From Rhynochetos jubatus (taxonomy: Eukaryota; Chordata; Aves; Eurypygiformes; Rhynochetidae): a stretch of DNA of 64,000 nucleotides. Both the position numbers and the translations under genes were made by a program. Below, one piece after another: positions 1-12,740 of this stretch. The notes beneath the pieces were generated by a model. It was not told where the DNA came from and did not search any database. It saw only the letters and a list, made by a program, of their open reading frames with translations. The DNA is taken from assembly GCA_027574665.1 (NCBI GenBank), contig CM050656.1, positions 16,133,501 through 16,197,500 of the forward strand, read 5' to 3'. How positions within the stretch are numbered: position 1 is the stretch's first letter; each line of letters begins with the position of its first letter.

Positions 1-3000
1 GAGTATTACTTAAACTTTTTGATTTTTGCAAAAAGTTGTGCAGCATTTTGACAAGGAAAAGTTCCTCCTTAAGTACTGTGGGAAATATTGTCTTATAAGC
101 AGGCCAAAAAAATACCACAGAAATATTGCCCCTTTTTGGTACAGAATTATGGCAAGGCATAGCTCACATCTTGGCCAGATCCTGGAAATGCAGAGGAGCA
201 TGAAAATGAAAAGTAATGAGGGTGGAGAGGAAGGAAACATTCCAAACTTGTCAAGCCTCAAGAAATGTTAGGTTTGGGTCCAGTTCAAGTTCTGGGTGAA
301 GATTTAACTCAGTTTTGTTTTCTTCAAAATGCCTGAGCACCCTCGGGGAGTATTCTCTTCCTAGAGAGCTCTTAGAAAAGCATATTTTTTCACTGACAAA
401 AGTATCAGCAAATGGATCCTGATGCCAGAAGTTTGAAGTTAAACTCGTTACTGTGGCAAGTCTCACTCACATGTTTGTTCCTTAAGAAGGATTTTTTCCT
501 TAAAAAGGATTCTAAGAGATTATGCAGAACTTGTATATTTAGTGATTCTTCATATTTCTAAATGAGACAGAAACAGTTGTCTATTATACTACACGCAATG
601 AAGCAAAAATTACTTCTTTATGCTTTAGTTTCAAAGTCTCTTACACACTGAAGTTGTTCCTTTAAAACATATTTTCTGCAGACATTTACAGCTAGAAATG
701 TGCTGCTGATCCAAAACATCAAGAAAAGGAACAGAGGAAGAGGGAGGATCTCTGAATAATTTAAAGCAGCCTCCTCATTCAAAAGTCATTCTCTTTTTAA
801 TCTCTTACACTTTGTAGCCAGAGACTTTATGCTGGGCTCTGGCAGAAAGTCAGGAAACAATGTATCTGCAGCTTTAGAGTAGGATGAAAAGAAACAACAA
901 AAAGTACAGGACACGCAGTGCAAGTTCTACTTCTACGCAAAGTTTGTTTTACAGATATTTGTCTGCATCCACAGAGAGACTCCACTGCTTGAGGACAGTA
1001 TCTCTCCCCATCTCCTGCCCTCTAACCTACACAGGGCATGAGCATGCATGCACGTGTATGAGTACACACAATTTGCCCTGCCAGAACAATTCTCTTAAAT
1101 TATTTTTAATCACGTTTTTGTTTCAGGAGAACGCCTTATCAAAAATAACATAAATATCAATGATTAATCAATCTGCATCACTAACAAAGAAAATAATTAA
1201 TAACCAGTTGAGCCAAGCCAAAATCCCCCTATCCATAGTTTATGAAAATATGCTTTACTCTAACAAATTCTAGTACTTCCTCTTTTTTGTCATAATCACT
1301 TTTGAAAAGACCAGAAAGGCCTATTTTGGAGGATCTCTTAATGGATTCAATAAGAGAACAGAGGCCACTTGTCTTGAAGGAACATTTTACAAAGATCCCT
1401 GGGAAGAATCAGATAACCTGGAGAAGAAAAGCTTCCCAGACATCACCTATTTGGAAGTTGACTACAGAAAAATAATCTAGAAATAGCAGTGCACTAAATT
1501 ATTGACTTTTTCAACCCTTAAGATCAGTCACAGCTTTTTGGTCAGCCACTTGTCTTCCCTATCCCTGAAAAGTGTTCTTTACACCCTCTGATGCAGTACA
1601 GAAATGACCAGATAATTATCTCCTGGTGAATGTGTGACTTTATTCTCAAAACTCATGCAAAAGATCTCTAAGTAGAGAGGATTAAATGCCATGCTATGCT
1701 TTCTGTGGCCTCAACTCAAGCTTCCATTTAGCGCTTGCAAACAACGTTGGTAAATGGCTAATTGTGGAGTTCTAAGAACCCAAGTCATTGCTCATGACTA
1801 CAACTAAGGGCATTCGCACAAATGGGCATATATCAATGCGAATGTGAAAGAGAGGACTGGATTTCAAATCTGTCCAAATGTCACCCATGCTGTACAGTTA
1901 GATCACAGGAAAGAAACCAAGAAGTCCAAAATATGAAGCAGACAGATGACTGTAGAAAGCAGGGAAATGTGTTCAGATACAAAAAAAGGATAGCAAGTAC
2001 AATCATTTCACAAGTATGTCTATCGTTGCTAAGCACATATCCTGAAGCTAAGCAATGTAGTATAAAGAGGGGCCACAGTGGAAAAGCAAACTTGGCAACC
2101 TGACAAGCCTTTTATAAAGAAAGTAATTGCGATTGTATGATAAACTTACTATTCACTGGCAAAGTTATCCTCTCATAACATCGGACTGTTTTTGTAGCCT
2201 CCTGTTCTCTTAAGCACACATGTACATTTTTAGCCTGAATATTCATGATAAAAACAAATTTCTGCAAATCAATATACAAACATGCATTACAGTAAGACAA
2301 CACACTCCTGAAGTCATGGTAGTAGACTCTAATCCAGTCAAGAACAAACTTGACCACTCTTCAACCACACTCATAGAGGGACTTCCTATATTCACTGCCC
2401 AACATGGCAACCTTCTAGATGTCATGCAGAAGGGCAGTAAACAAACAACTGTATTCCCCAGTGCCAGGCTGACTTGGGGACCCAGAGGTAAAAGCCTCTT
2501 TGGAGTCATGCTTTTCTTCTTAATCCAGAATCAGAGCAAGACTAAAAGCTCTGTAAAGAGTTTTGTTAAACATAAGCAGAAACAACCATATGTACTCACA
2601 GGTCTCCATGTGCTGTTGCCAAAACAGGCTACAAGAAATCTTAAAGAATGATAGGACCCTTAACTCAGAGCAAATCATCACAACCCTGACTTGAACTGCA
2701 GCCACTCTGTGTGTCCTGCATACAAGCAGGATATACCTAGAACTTTGTAATATCATTAGGATTCAGCTGTGTGCAGAAAGAACCATTTTCATCTTTTCAG
2801 GAAAAATCCTTGAAAACAGTTTTCTAATAAGCTGAGAAAAGTCCATGATGTACCATCTGAGAATATGATAAAATATTTTAACTGATTGTACCAACACTAA
2901 ACCAGCCTATGCATCAAATATTCATCCTTCAAAAATATTTTTCTTTCCATTATATATTATAATCATTAAATACATTTTTCTTCTCATTTTTACTGTAACT

Positions 3001-4330
3001 CCTATTAATTACAGATTCCAGACAAAATTATTCAGGGTGGAGGGTGCATTTTCCTTTCCTTTGTCATTAGGAAGAAAAACCTTTTCTTTGACCATGTTCC
3101 ATTTCCTCTCTTAAATTTTTTTAATCTGTTTCCTCTGCTTAATTGTTGACGCAGTTTACCCATGCCTGTGTTATGTTCTCATTGAAGTGTTTGACATTAA
3201 TGTGAATAGTAGTGTATTTTTAAGCCAACGAGAATTTTTATGAGACTATGCAATCCTAGTCGGCTTTACTTTTTCTTCAATGGTCATGCAGTAGTAAACA
3301 GCATGTAGTATGAACTATTCTCCTAATTATTACATCTGGTTTACTGTATCCTGCACAACTCACTTGTTTTAACTGAAGGGCAACGAAGATCTCCAGTTGA
3401 TCATTAACACTTTTACACTGGCACATAATAATAATACTGAGTTCTGAAGGGGGTCCTTCCTAAATCTCAGCATATGTCTTTATGTTTAAATAATTAAGCT
3501 GCATCTGCATAAAAAAGCATATCAGAACAGCTCTCAATGGACTGTGCAAGAAAACTTCATAAAAGATGACGACCTTGAAGATAACTTCTTGTTAAAAGAG
3601 CCTACAGGTATTTAAAAAAGATCTCTATGAAATGCATAGCTTTATAGTGGCAACGTGTTTAAGCAATAACCAGGATATTTCGTTCAGAGGCTCTAGAGGA
3701 TAATATTATGTTTTAAGACAGTTCCTATTTATTAGTTTTCAAAGACTAAGCATGCAACCAAGTGCCTACGCTCTAATAAGAGCATCAGAAAGTATGGCAG
3801 CGTATTGTAGGTATGGAATGATGCATTCTCTCATATGTCTCTAAGAAAGCGTTTCGGAAGTGGGCAAAAGAATAGCAACATACATCAACTTTTCTGCTTC
3901 CGGTCTTTGTAAATAGTACCAGTGAAATCAATAGCTACTTGAAGGAGCAGTTTTCCTTTACAGTGGGTAAGGAAGACAAACATTAACACTATTTTTTAAA
4001 TTCTAAATTAATCTAAAAGAAAAAAAATATATACTAAGACATTTTCCAATGTGTTCCTTCTCTGATTTTTCAATAATATGACAATGCATTAAATTCTATG
4101 TTTCTTTTCATGACAATACAGAAAATTTTAATGAAAAGTAATGAAAAAGAAAAAGAATATTTCTTAAAATTATCTTTTCTTTCTATATTTCAACTAATAC
4201 ACCACTTCTGAAACTCACTGTCATGGAATCCTTATCACATCCCCACAGATTTTAAGATGGAGAGACAGACTATTTAGGTCAAGAGTAAACCATTTCTGAT
4301 TTGTAACTCCCAATTTTGTTTTAAACTAAA
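1..4330. other. AT-rich non-coding DNA, no gene seen
   Basis: No exon, RNA gene or recognisable repeat could be supported here. The longest open frame (2220-2651, plus strand) has no recognisable domain, is overlapped by an open frame on the other strand, and shows no convincing splice context. Long A/T runs and scarce CpG fit vertebrate intergenic or intronic DNA. A weak resemblance to old amniote repeats near 3918-3975 was too poor to call. Confidence 0.6.
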
Positions 4331-4366
4331 TCCCCCACCCCCCCCCCCTTTTTTTTTTTTTTTTTT
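4331..4366. repeat. C-tract/T-tract low-complexity run
   Basis: A run of C (4332-4348, broken by a single A at 4337) passes directly into T18 (4349-4366) and is followed by ACAG. It is a pure polypyrimidine tract ending in a 3' splice-acceptor-like AG. No open coding frame or donor pairs with it, so I treat it as simple sequence. Confidence 0.85.
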
Positions 4367-7300
4367 ACAGTCATTTTTGTACTTGGCAAAATAAAAGAAA
4401 CATAGGAGTAATCTAAGTGAGCCAAAACCACAAAAGGTGTCCTCTGCAATCACCTATGCTTTTTTGGTGCAAGTTTTTAACTCAATATAGAATAGAATAT
4501 GCTATATAGAACATAAAACACTTCCACAAAGCTCTTAGTCACTACATTTAAACCTAATATAAAGCTGAAATCTATCATTATTCACTGTTGTCAGTAATTA
4601 GTAGAACAGTTTGAGAAGGGAAACTCATAGCAATTGCAACAATGAAGGCATGAAATACTCTAAGTATTTTCTTATTTCCAGCTTTGTCTAATATTTTATA
4701 TTAACTTGATGGTACTAAATAAACAATAAAACCTTACTGAAGGAATTCTTTAAAGAGCAAACTAACAAACCTTTGACATTGGATTAGTACAACTTCAACA
4801 ATTCAGCTGGTATGTGTAATGTAAACAGTTACATACATATTATATCCATACTTGGAGAATAGTTTTATTCTTGGAAAATGTTTTCTTTTATGGCAAATTT
4901 GATCAAAAGTTTAACATATTAAAGTTACAACAACACAGTTACTTCAGGGAAAGCTGAATGTGGGCTGCACATCATGAATGACCACCAAGAAAAAACAGAA
5001 GGGGGGACATCACATGGTAAGCAGTAACAATCAAAGAGGGACAGATAGAACTATAAGTTTCAGTTCAAGTTTTCAGATGACCTTTTATGCTGCATGGGGC
5101 AGGGAGAAAGCCTGATCTGAACAGTAGTTTTGCCAGCGTGAGGCTCATTCATTGCTCCTGGGTGTGCTCATCCCTGTTGCACAACACTGAGCTGTGCTGA
5201 GTGTAGTTGAGGACAACATTTCTGTTCTTCTTTGGAGAAAAAAAAAAAAACATCACACAAAACAAAACACCCAAACAAACAAAAAAAAACAAAACAGAAA
5301 TTGAAGGAATTTGAGTGTGCAGGAGGTTTTTAAGGGCACCTGAAATCTGAAACACAATGAAAGACTGGAAATGCTTTCATGGTTTCACATAATGAATATA
5401 CTTTCCAAAGCCATTCCAAACACCCACTAGCTTGATGCATTATCAGGCCCACAGTTAGGAAGCGTATCTAAAATAGTTGTTATAGAGACTTAGATGAAGA
5501 GTTAGCACTGCAAGACATATTCTACTACATAAGTTCTTAGGCTTCACAATCGATAATACAGTAAGAAGTAACAGTCCCTTCACTCTTAACCATGACACTT
5601 GACCAGACAACTCTATATCTTATCAATTTAAAAACATATAATTGGCTTTTCAGAACCCATCTGTTTAAAAAAAAATCTTTAGATTTTGACAAAATAGAAG
5701 GATAACTTATTAATTCTAAAGACATCCACAGTATTTCACAATTCAGTTAAATAACAATATTGGCTAGTCACAAATTTAAGAGGTTAAAAACTACAAATCT
5801 TTAAAAATAAAACCCCTGAACTATTGAAAGGATGAAGGATGAAAGGGAGCTTTATTTATTTTAGTTTAATTTTGTTCTGAAAACCCACAAGTACTAAAGA
5901 AGTCCAAGTCTGTACTGAGAATAAAATAATTTCGAAATTCTGTACATTGTTTACAAAAGCTCTTTTTATTAAGTCTCTAAGTGATTCTTCCAACCACTGG
6001 TAGAATCCCTGAAAATACTCAAGAGACTTCCACTGGAAATGCTACCACACCTTGCAATGTTGATTTACTGAAATTACAAAGTCAACTATTTTCTCCAACA
6101 TATTTGTTTTCTCTACATATCACTTTCCAGTGTACGGTTATAAAACAATGAGCTGCAAATTCTGTATTATTAATACTGTTACAAACATTTATTCTCAAGA
6201 TGTATTAACACATTCTTTGGGAATCCACGGTCCCATGGAATACAAAACGAACCATAATGAATAGAAGTAACACACAAATAAATATCCACCCCATCCAGAT
6301 AAACAGGCCCATACACAACTGACCAACTAACACAGCTGCAAAGGAAATCTTTAGTCTTGTGCCCTTCCCTGGAAAGAATATCCATCTGCACTGTCAGGCA
6401 GAAAAAGGAGGTCAGAACATCCTGTGAAATCACTGTTCATAGTCTCTATGGAGATAACCCTCTTCCTTCCCAAGGCAAGTTACTACTTCTAAACATTCTC
6501 ACTCTACATTATAGGAAAACTCGTGAAGTTTAACAAAACTTAATTTTCATGTATCTTTGAGACAGATCCATCAGCAGGATGTCACCTCTGCCACTCAGTT
6601 AATGCACCAGTTGGCCACTAGCAAGAAGGTTATGGGTTACTCAGAGAGGAAATAAGAATAGTGAATTCCTTCCACTTCACAGTGGTGAAAATAACTGTGT
6701 TAATGGCAAGGCAAATGAGTGTGTGATCCAGAATCTGAAAGTCACAAGGTAAACATCTAGAAGGGACATCTAGTTATCTATTTTCTATTACACCACTTTG
6801 AGTTGTGTTATCATAGTGAGCATTTCAATTTTGACCAGTAACCTTTATATTGAGCAGAGTAATTTATGTTTTGCTAGACAACATTTTTCCCGAGAAAGCA
6901 TCTGATTATGATTTGAACACATGAAGCATACAGAGATATCACTCCACTTAGTAAGCTGTTTCATGGTACAGTAAGCGCCATTAAACATTTGTCTAATTTC
7001 AGCTTCCAGTCTATCATCCTAGCTACACCTTTACAATGTTCTACTTTGCTCGGCACAGTGAGTCACTTCTCACACACACCCACACCCCTCTTCTAAAAGA
7101 TTATACACATTAGGCCTTTTACAGCTTTCACCATAGACATTTTCTTCACTACTGGTATAATCCTGGTAGTTCTCTTCTGTATTATCTCCTACCTCTATAC
7201 AATTTTAAATAAGTGAAATCAAAATTATGTGCAGTAGCCTACGAATGCCATCTTACGAAGATTAAAAAATACTCTTTCCATCTTGTATTTCTGTGCATGA

Positions 7301-10173
7301 CATCAGGCTCTTTACCTCAAAACCAGCCTGAGGGCTCACAATCAAATGCTTGTCCACAGTAACATTCTCCTCCACCATAAGCCCCAGTTTTCAGACCACC
7401 ATTCTTCATTCTCTCCCCTTGCACCTAGCTATAGACACCATCCGTTGAGATTAATGCACATCCTGTTTTAGAGGATTACACCAGCCAATGATACAGATGA
7501 CAACAGATGATTGACCTCATCATCCTTATTTGCCAGTTTGTCAGTGGTTTTGCCATCATGCATTTCATCAGCAGTTTTAACACTGAGATGCATGACTTGT
7601 GATTTTGTCAGCTATTCCATCACTGCCAGAATGCCCAAATAATACATACGAAAGCATGGCTATATGCATACTGACATGCTTTTGCTAGTTAAATCTCAGT
7701 AAAATCGTATGACATTAGCTATTAAGATTGGAAATAAAGTACTGGCAGCTGTGAACTCTCATTTTTTACTCTTAATTACCAGGTGAGGAACACAACCACC
7801 TATTGGTTTTGTGGTTTGTGTGCACAGTCACATTAATAAAGTTGTTTAACTTGGGAGTTCACTAGGCCTTTCCTTCAGTATCTGGTATACATTGATCATT
7901 TTGACAGTGTATTTGTTTCACATTTGCTTCTGAGCACATAATAATCACTTCCTTTTTAAAATTCTGCTTTTATAAATAAAGCAGAAAAAAGCAATTTTGC
8001 TTGACTGAAACAGAAATGTTCATCAGTAAAGTTTTCTGGGCATGTACAAGAAGAATAGCAACATTTCTCTTTGTGCCCCAAGTTTCTGTTATACACAGAT
8101 TATTTCTTTATTTAAACTAAATGTTTGAAAGACAGTATATAACTAATTAACCTATAACAATAACTTAATTGTGAAAATCCTTTCTGAGATAGGTAGGGTG
8201 AAATTACAAGAAAAACTGGGGGACATCAAGGCCACTGTCACTCTAAAACTCGCATATCTCGTCTAAATAAACAGCAAATAATGAGATACAGGATTTTAAG
8301 CCATTTAGATTTATGCAAAATGCACTTATTAACACAAAAATTTACAGAGTGTATAGGTCAATGGCTAGAAACAGTGCAGACCAACCCTGCAATTTCACAA
8401 GACACGTAAGTCAATCTATGTATGGTCTCCCAATAGGCCAGTCTGTCACCCCTACCTTTTCCTGTCCCTTGCCTTGTATAAGTTCCACTGCACATGGCCA
8501 CGACATCAGCAAAATCTGCTGAAAATGATTTTTCCTTCTTTCTGGCACAGTAACTTCTCCAACGGATCAGTGGATTGTGATCTAGCCTACTCAGCAGTAA
8601 CATGACCAGTACAGCAAATGCAGGGGAGCAGCGGGAGCATCTAGCTTGGAAAATGAGTGATCACCCCTTGGCAGTGCAGTCTCAGGTCAATAGGTAAGCT
8701 AAAGCTTACTTTGACACTGCATTTGTAAAGATGTAAAAAATGATCAATTTTGTAAAGGGAACAGCAAAGCTATCTCCTGCATAACAAAAATGCAGGCGAG
8801 TTTCAAGTAGAAAGATTAAATTTTCTTTGAACCCCCTTGTGGACTCCAAATGAAAGAGGCTACAAAAACTAATACATTCCACCATGAAGAATTTCCTCCA
8901 AGCAATGCACTGTATAGGTAAGATATGAAGAAAGATATACTCACTTCACAAACTAAACGACATAATCCACCTTCGGCCAACATTGTCCCTGACTCTACGG
9001 ACACTATTCTGTACAAAGTCATCCCACATTACAGACAGCCTTAAGACAGCCTACAAGAACAAAGGCAACACTGACTTTGCATTATCGAAACCATACGCTT
9101 TACCTTCAACCAAAACGTCACCTTTAGCTGCCTGTATTTCCTCTCAATCTTAGAAACAAGCATGAGCATCAAAACTCCATTCTACCCAGGAGTGTGAAAA
9201 GAAAAACAAACTCGATGATTGCACCAAAAATTCTCTTGTGTACCTAGGGCATGCAGATAGCGTCTTTATCATTATGACTAAAATGAAGACTCCCTCACCA
9301 ATATACAGCACAAGTTAATACCTAGTGTTCAGTCCCGTTCATCAAAAATAACTCATGGCTAGTTTTACATCAACAGCCTCTAAAAAAAAACCCAAAAAGC
9401 GAAGGCCATAATGCCAACCTAATATATATCACAGTCTAATTAACTCATCTCTTCAAACAAAAAGTGAGGAAAAAAACCACAACCATGCTCTACTGTACGT
9501 AAGCAAGTACTCAGAGAACATACTTTCTCTGAAGAAAATACCAGTCACAATACCTTCACCACTCCCAAGGTGACACGTGCCCTTTCTGCAGTAAATCTAA
9601 AACTATCCCTGACTGAACTAAACCACCTGCTTGTCACAAAAAATACAAAATTTAGACATAAAATAATGAAATATGCAAGAACTGAATAAAGATCACCCTT
9701 TGAAAACAATCTTCCCCAGACTCTACCAGCCTCTAAACAGTAACTTGTCAAACAGCATCAGAAATGGATGAACAACAAAGATTAGGGAACCAAAGCAGAG
9801 AATTAGTGCGTGTTGCGCAAACATAGGAACTCAGCAGGTCTAAGAGAAAGCCTACAAATGCATAAGTAAAATGCAGAAATTCTAACAAGTAGCATGATAT
9901 ATCTAAACTTTAGCTGCTCTAGCTTACTTGAGCAAAACTTCATTTATCTTCATTTTTAATGCTAATGGTGGAAGTGATAGTTACCTTAGCAAACGTTGAA
10001 CAAACTGGCATTTCAGATCTTGCTGTAAAATCCATAGTTTGGAAATCCATCAAGAAACTGCCTCTGATGCAACCAAAACATTTCAAGCATAATCTGGTCA
10101 CGTTATCAGTATCCACAAACCATATCTTGTTCAAGCTTTCAGGGCTAATTTTATTAACTATTTTGCAAGCAGC
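4367..10173. other. AT-rich non-coding DNA with one A-rich tract
   Basis: No gene supported. The only distinct element is an A-rich stretch at about 5238-5300: A13 followed by CAAA-type units. A short CA-rich run lies near 7070-7085. Open frames in this interval are all below about 90 codons and show no recognisable domain. Confidence 0.6.
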
Positions 10174-10418
10174 TGTCATGGTTTAACCCCAGTGTGCCGC
10201 ACAGAGTTAAACCACAACAGTCCTGTTGTGTAGAGAAGAAACTGGAACACAGGGGCAGTATGACAAACGGAAAATGCCCTTGGCTTAATGTAAACACTGT
10301 TTGGCAACAACTAAAACATCCCTGTGTTATCAACATTTTTCTCAGAACAAATCGAAAAGATAACCTGCTACTAGGTACTATGAAGAAAATTAACTGTATC
10401 CCAGCCAAAACCAGCATA
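10174..10418 (+). mobile_element. Solo LTR of an avian endogenous retrovirus, internally deleted
   Basis: The left edge reads tgtcatggtttaaccccag, which I recognise as the start of an LTR family common in bird genomes. The right edge is its usual A-rich end, around actatgaagaaaa (10377-10389) and then cagccaaaaccagcata. The exact 5-mer GCAGC flanks both ends (10169-10173 and 10419-10423), a perfect target-site duplication that fixes the boundaries. A 5-bp duplication fits an ERVL-like (class III) origin; that is an inference. The element starts TG and ends TA, as if the canonical terminal CA had mutated. At 245 bp it is shorter than I remember for the family, so the middle appears deleted. 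No gag, pol or env sequence flanks it, so it is a solo LTR left by LTR-LTR recombination. The same terminal block recurs in antisense at 20624. Confidence 0.85.
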
Positions 10419-10423
10419 GCAGC

Positions 10424-12684
10424 CTCTGCTATATGTGTGTTGCAGAATACGAGTCTAAAATGTCATGTATAGAGTAAGCCACACAAGGATCACTACAGAA
10501 GCTGTGTCATTGCTAAAACAAACGAAGGTGCAATGGTTGAGAACTATAAAATACCTACCAATATTTAACAGTCAATTTTATGCTGATTTCTTGTAATTCT
10601 GACCCACTGTAGTTGTTAAACTGTGACATAGCACAGTTGATTAACCACCTCTTAGATACAATACCTAAATCATGTCATATTTTGATGCAAAGAATTCAGT
10701 AAAATATTATTTTCTTCTTTAAAATGTTCATCTTTATCCAAAGAATGACCTGCTGTCAACAGAATTTTGACTTTTGATGTTTCAATTATGTTTTCATCGA
10801 ATTTAATTACATTCCATCACATCTCTCACTCTTATTTTTTAAAGGACTGCAGGAAAGCACTGCTAAAGAAAGGTGCAGAGGATGACACAGTTAATTTCTG
10901 GAAGTCACCGAATGTGAAAGATATCATTTATGAATATCAGATAACATCAAATAATATCCAGGACACAATACTGCAATATAAATGACAAAAAAGTTCTTGA
11001 TAAATTCAAGCTAGATATTGACCATACAATTATTCTTTGGCTATGCAGATAAGACTGTAAGGAACATAATATTAGATAGTAGCATGCCTTACTGGCCTTG
11101 GTGGCATGAAAATAGAAAACACCTGAGAATGAGTGGCAACTTATGATTTATCAATATGACTTAAATTATTCACCATACTAAAAGAAAGACAGAAAGATAT
11201 CACAACAATGTTAGGAAAGGTTTGTACAGTTATTGCAAATATGGCACTGTAATACTTCTGGCAGGTGAGATCTTTAATGGCATTAGCTGATTTGTAAGTT
11301 TGTATGGCATGTGATAAGACCTAGTGTAAAATTTATCCAAACTTCCACTGGAAAAACAAAAACAATTTTTTTTTTTATGACATCTTCAGATGCATACTGT
11401 CTAGCACAGCATTATTAGTCATCAGTTACACTGAAAGGCCACAAGATTATGTATATTCTATCAGATTTGAGTTACAGAGACCATATAGTTCAGTTCAAAT
11501 GCACATTCTTTCATGATACTGTAAGTGAATTATTTACTTGCAATTACTGTGCGGTTGTATAAATATTCCGGAATAATCTTCCTGTAATACATGTGAATTG
11601 AAAAAATCTTATGGATATTCACAACTATTAGCAACTTAATATTGTCAGAGAAAAAGATGATATTTCTTCATCTCCTGCTTTGTCCATAAGTGCAACTTTT
11701 TCATAATGTTAAAAATCTATGGCTGTTTCAGAGTTAATAAAAAGATAGAATACCAATTGTGTTATGATTATAGTATACTGTTGGACAAAACCAAGTATTT
11801 AAAGTTCAGTCATGACCCTGAGATGTCCTCCTTCTATAAATAAAATATCTGAATCACTTTCATGATTTCTGAAAAGGACAATTTGTTGACAAAAAAAAAA
11901 GCCAACAATTACATTGTGATATAACGTAACAAATATAATAAGAGGAAACTTTCGGTTAGATGTTGATTAGCAGAAAGTCATATGGATTTTTCATACTCAT
12001 TTTACCAGAAAAATCTAATTATTCAGGTCCAAATCATCAATATATTGTGATATAGCCAATACAAAATGGACATTAGGAGCCATCTAACACATGCACCTTC
12101 CCCAGAAGTCATAGGGTCTAAATACTTATCCAAAGCAGAATACGTAGGTTGCAACATACACTTAGATCATTGTGCCTACAACACTCTTGCATTAATGTTA
12201 TTCCCAGATGGTTCCAGACTCCTTGGGTAGTTTCAAGTGAAAAGCGGCATGCAAATGAAAAGAACTATCATCATTGTAAGTAAAATCCAATCGCTTACAC
12301 GACTTCAATGACCATGCTTGTCCTGAGCTACATATACACATATGAACTGAAAGAAAACTCAAGTTACTTGCATCTAATTGCAGCATTTTATTGAAACTTC
12401 TATCATCTGGAATCCATATGGGTCACACTGTCTTAATAAACAATAACACATTTTATTTTGGTTTACTGAAAATTAACAGGGCATTTGGGAAAATACTATT
12501 ATTGTGAAGGCCTGTTTCACATTTGTTTGGCAATACAAGAGCTATATAAGTAGAAAACAAGAAAACCATTTTTTTCCCCTCTGTTGTTGATATTAGGAGA
12601 AAACAATGCAGCTGCTAACATTAATGATGTCCTATATCCTCAACAAAGATGAAAGAGGTCAAACAAAGTTGTAATGGGTTTAAC
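10424..12684. other. AT-rich non-coding DNA, no gene seen
   Basis: I saw no recognisable repeat, RNA gene or exon. A T-run near 11368-11377 and an A-run near 11891-11900 are the only simple sequences. The open frame at 10767-10985 has no recognisable domain. Confidence 0.55.
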
Positions 12685-12740
12685 CATGTGAAACAGCCAT
12701 ACTGGATTGATTAGCTTAGTATCCAGACACAGTAAACCCA
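12685..12740 (+). repeat. Possible short remnant of an ancient amniote LINE tail
   Basis: The stretch around gccatactggatt, followed by tagtatcc, resembles a 3'-region motif of old CR1/L3-like repeats common in turtles, crocodilians and birds. Only about 50 bp align by eye and the match is diverged, so the call is tentative. Confidence 0.3.

Noticed and set aside
2220..2651. 143-codon plus-strand open frame
   Set aside because: No known domain, overlapping open frames on the minus strand, and no promoter or splice support.
3918..3975. Possible old repeat around gtgaaatcaatagc
   Set aside because: The similarity is short and weak, with no second arm or boundary.
10194..10472. Open frames across the solo LTR
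   Set aside because: They lie within or run out of the LTR and have no known viral or host protein content.
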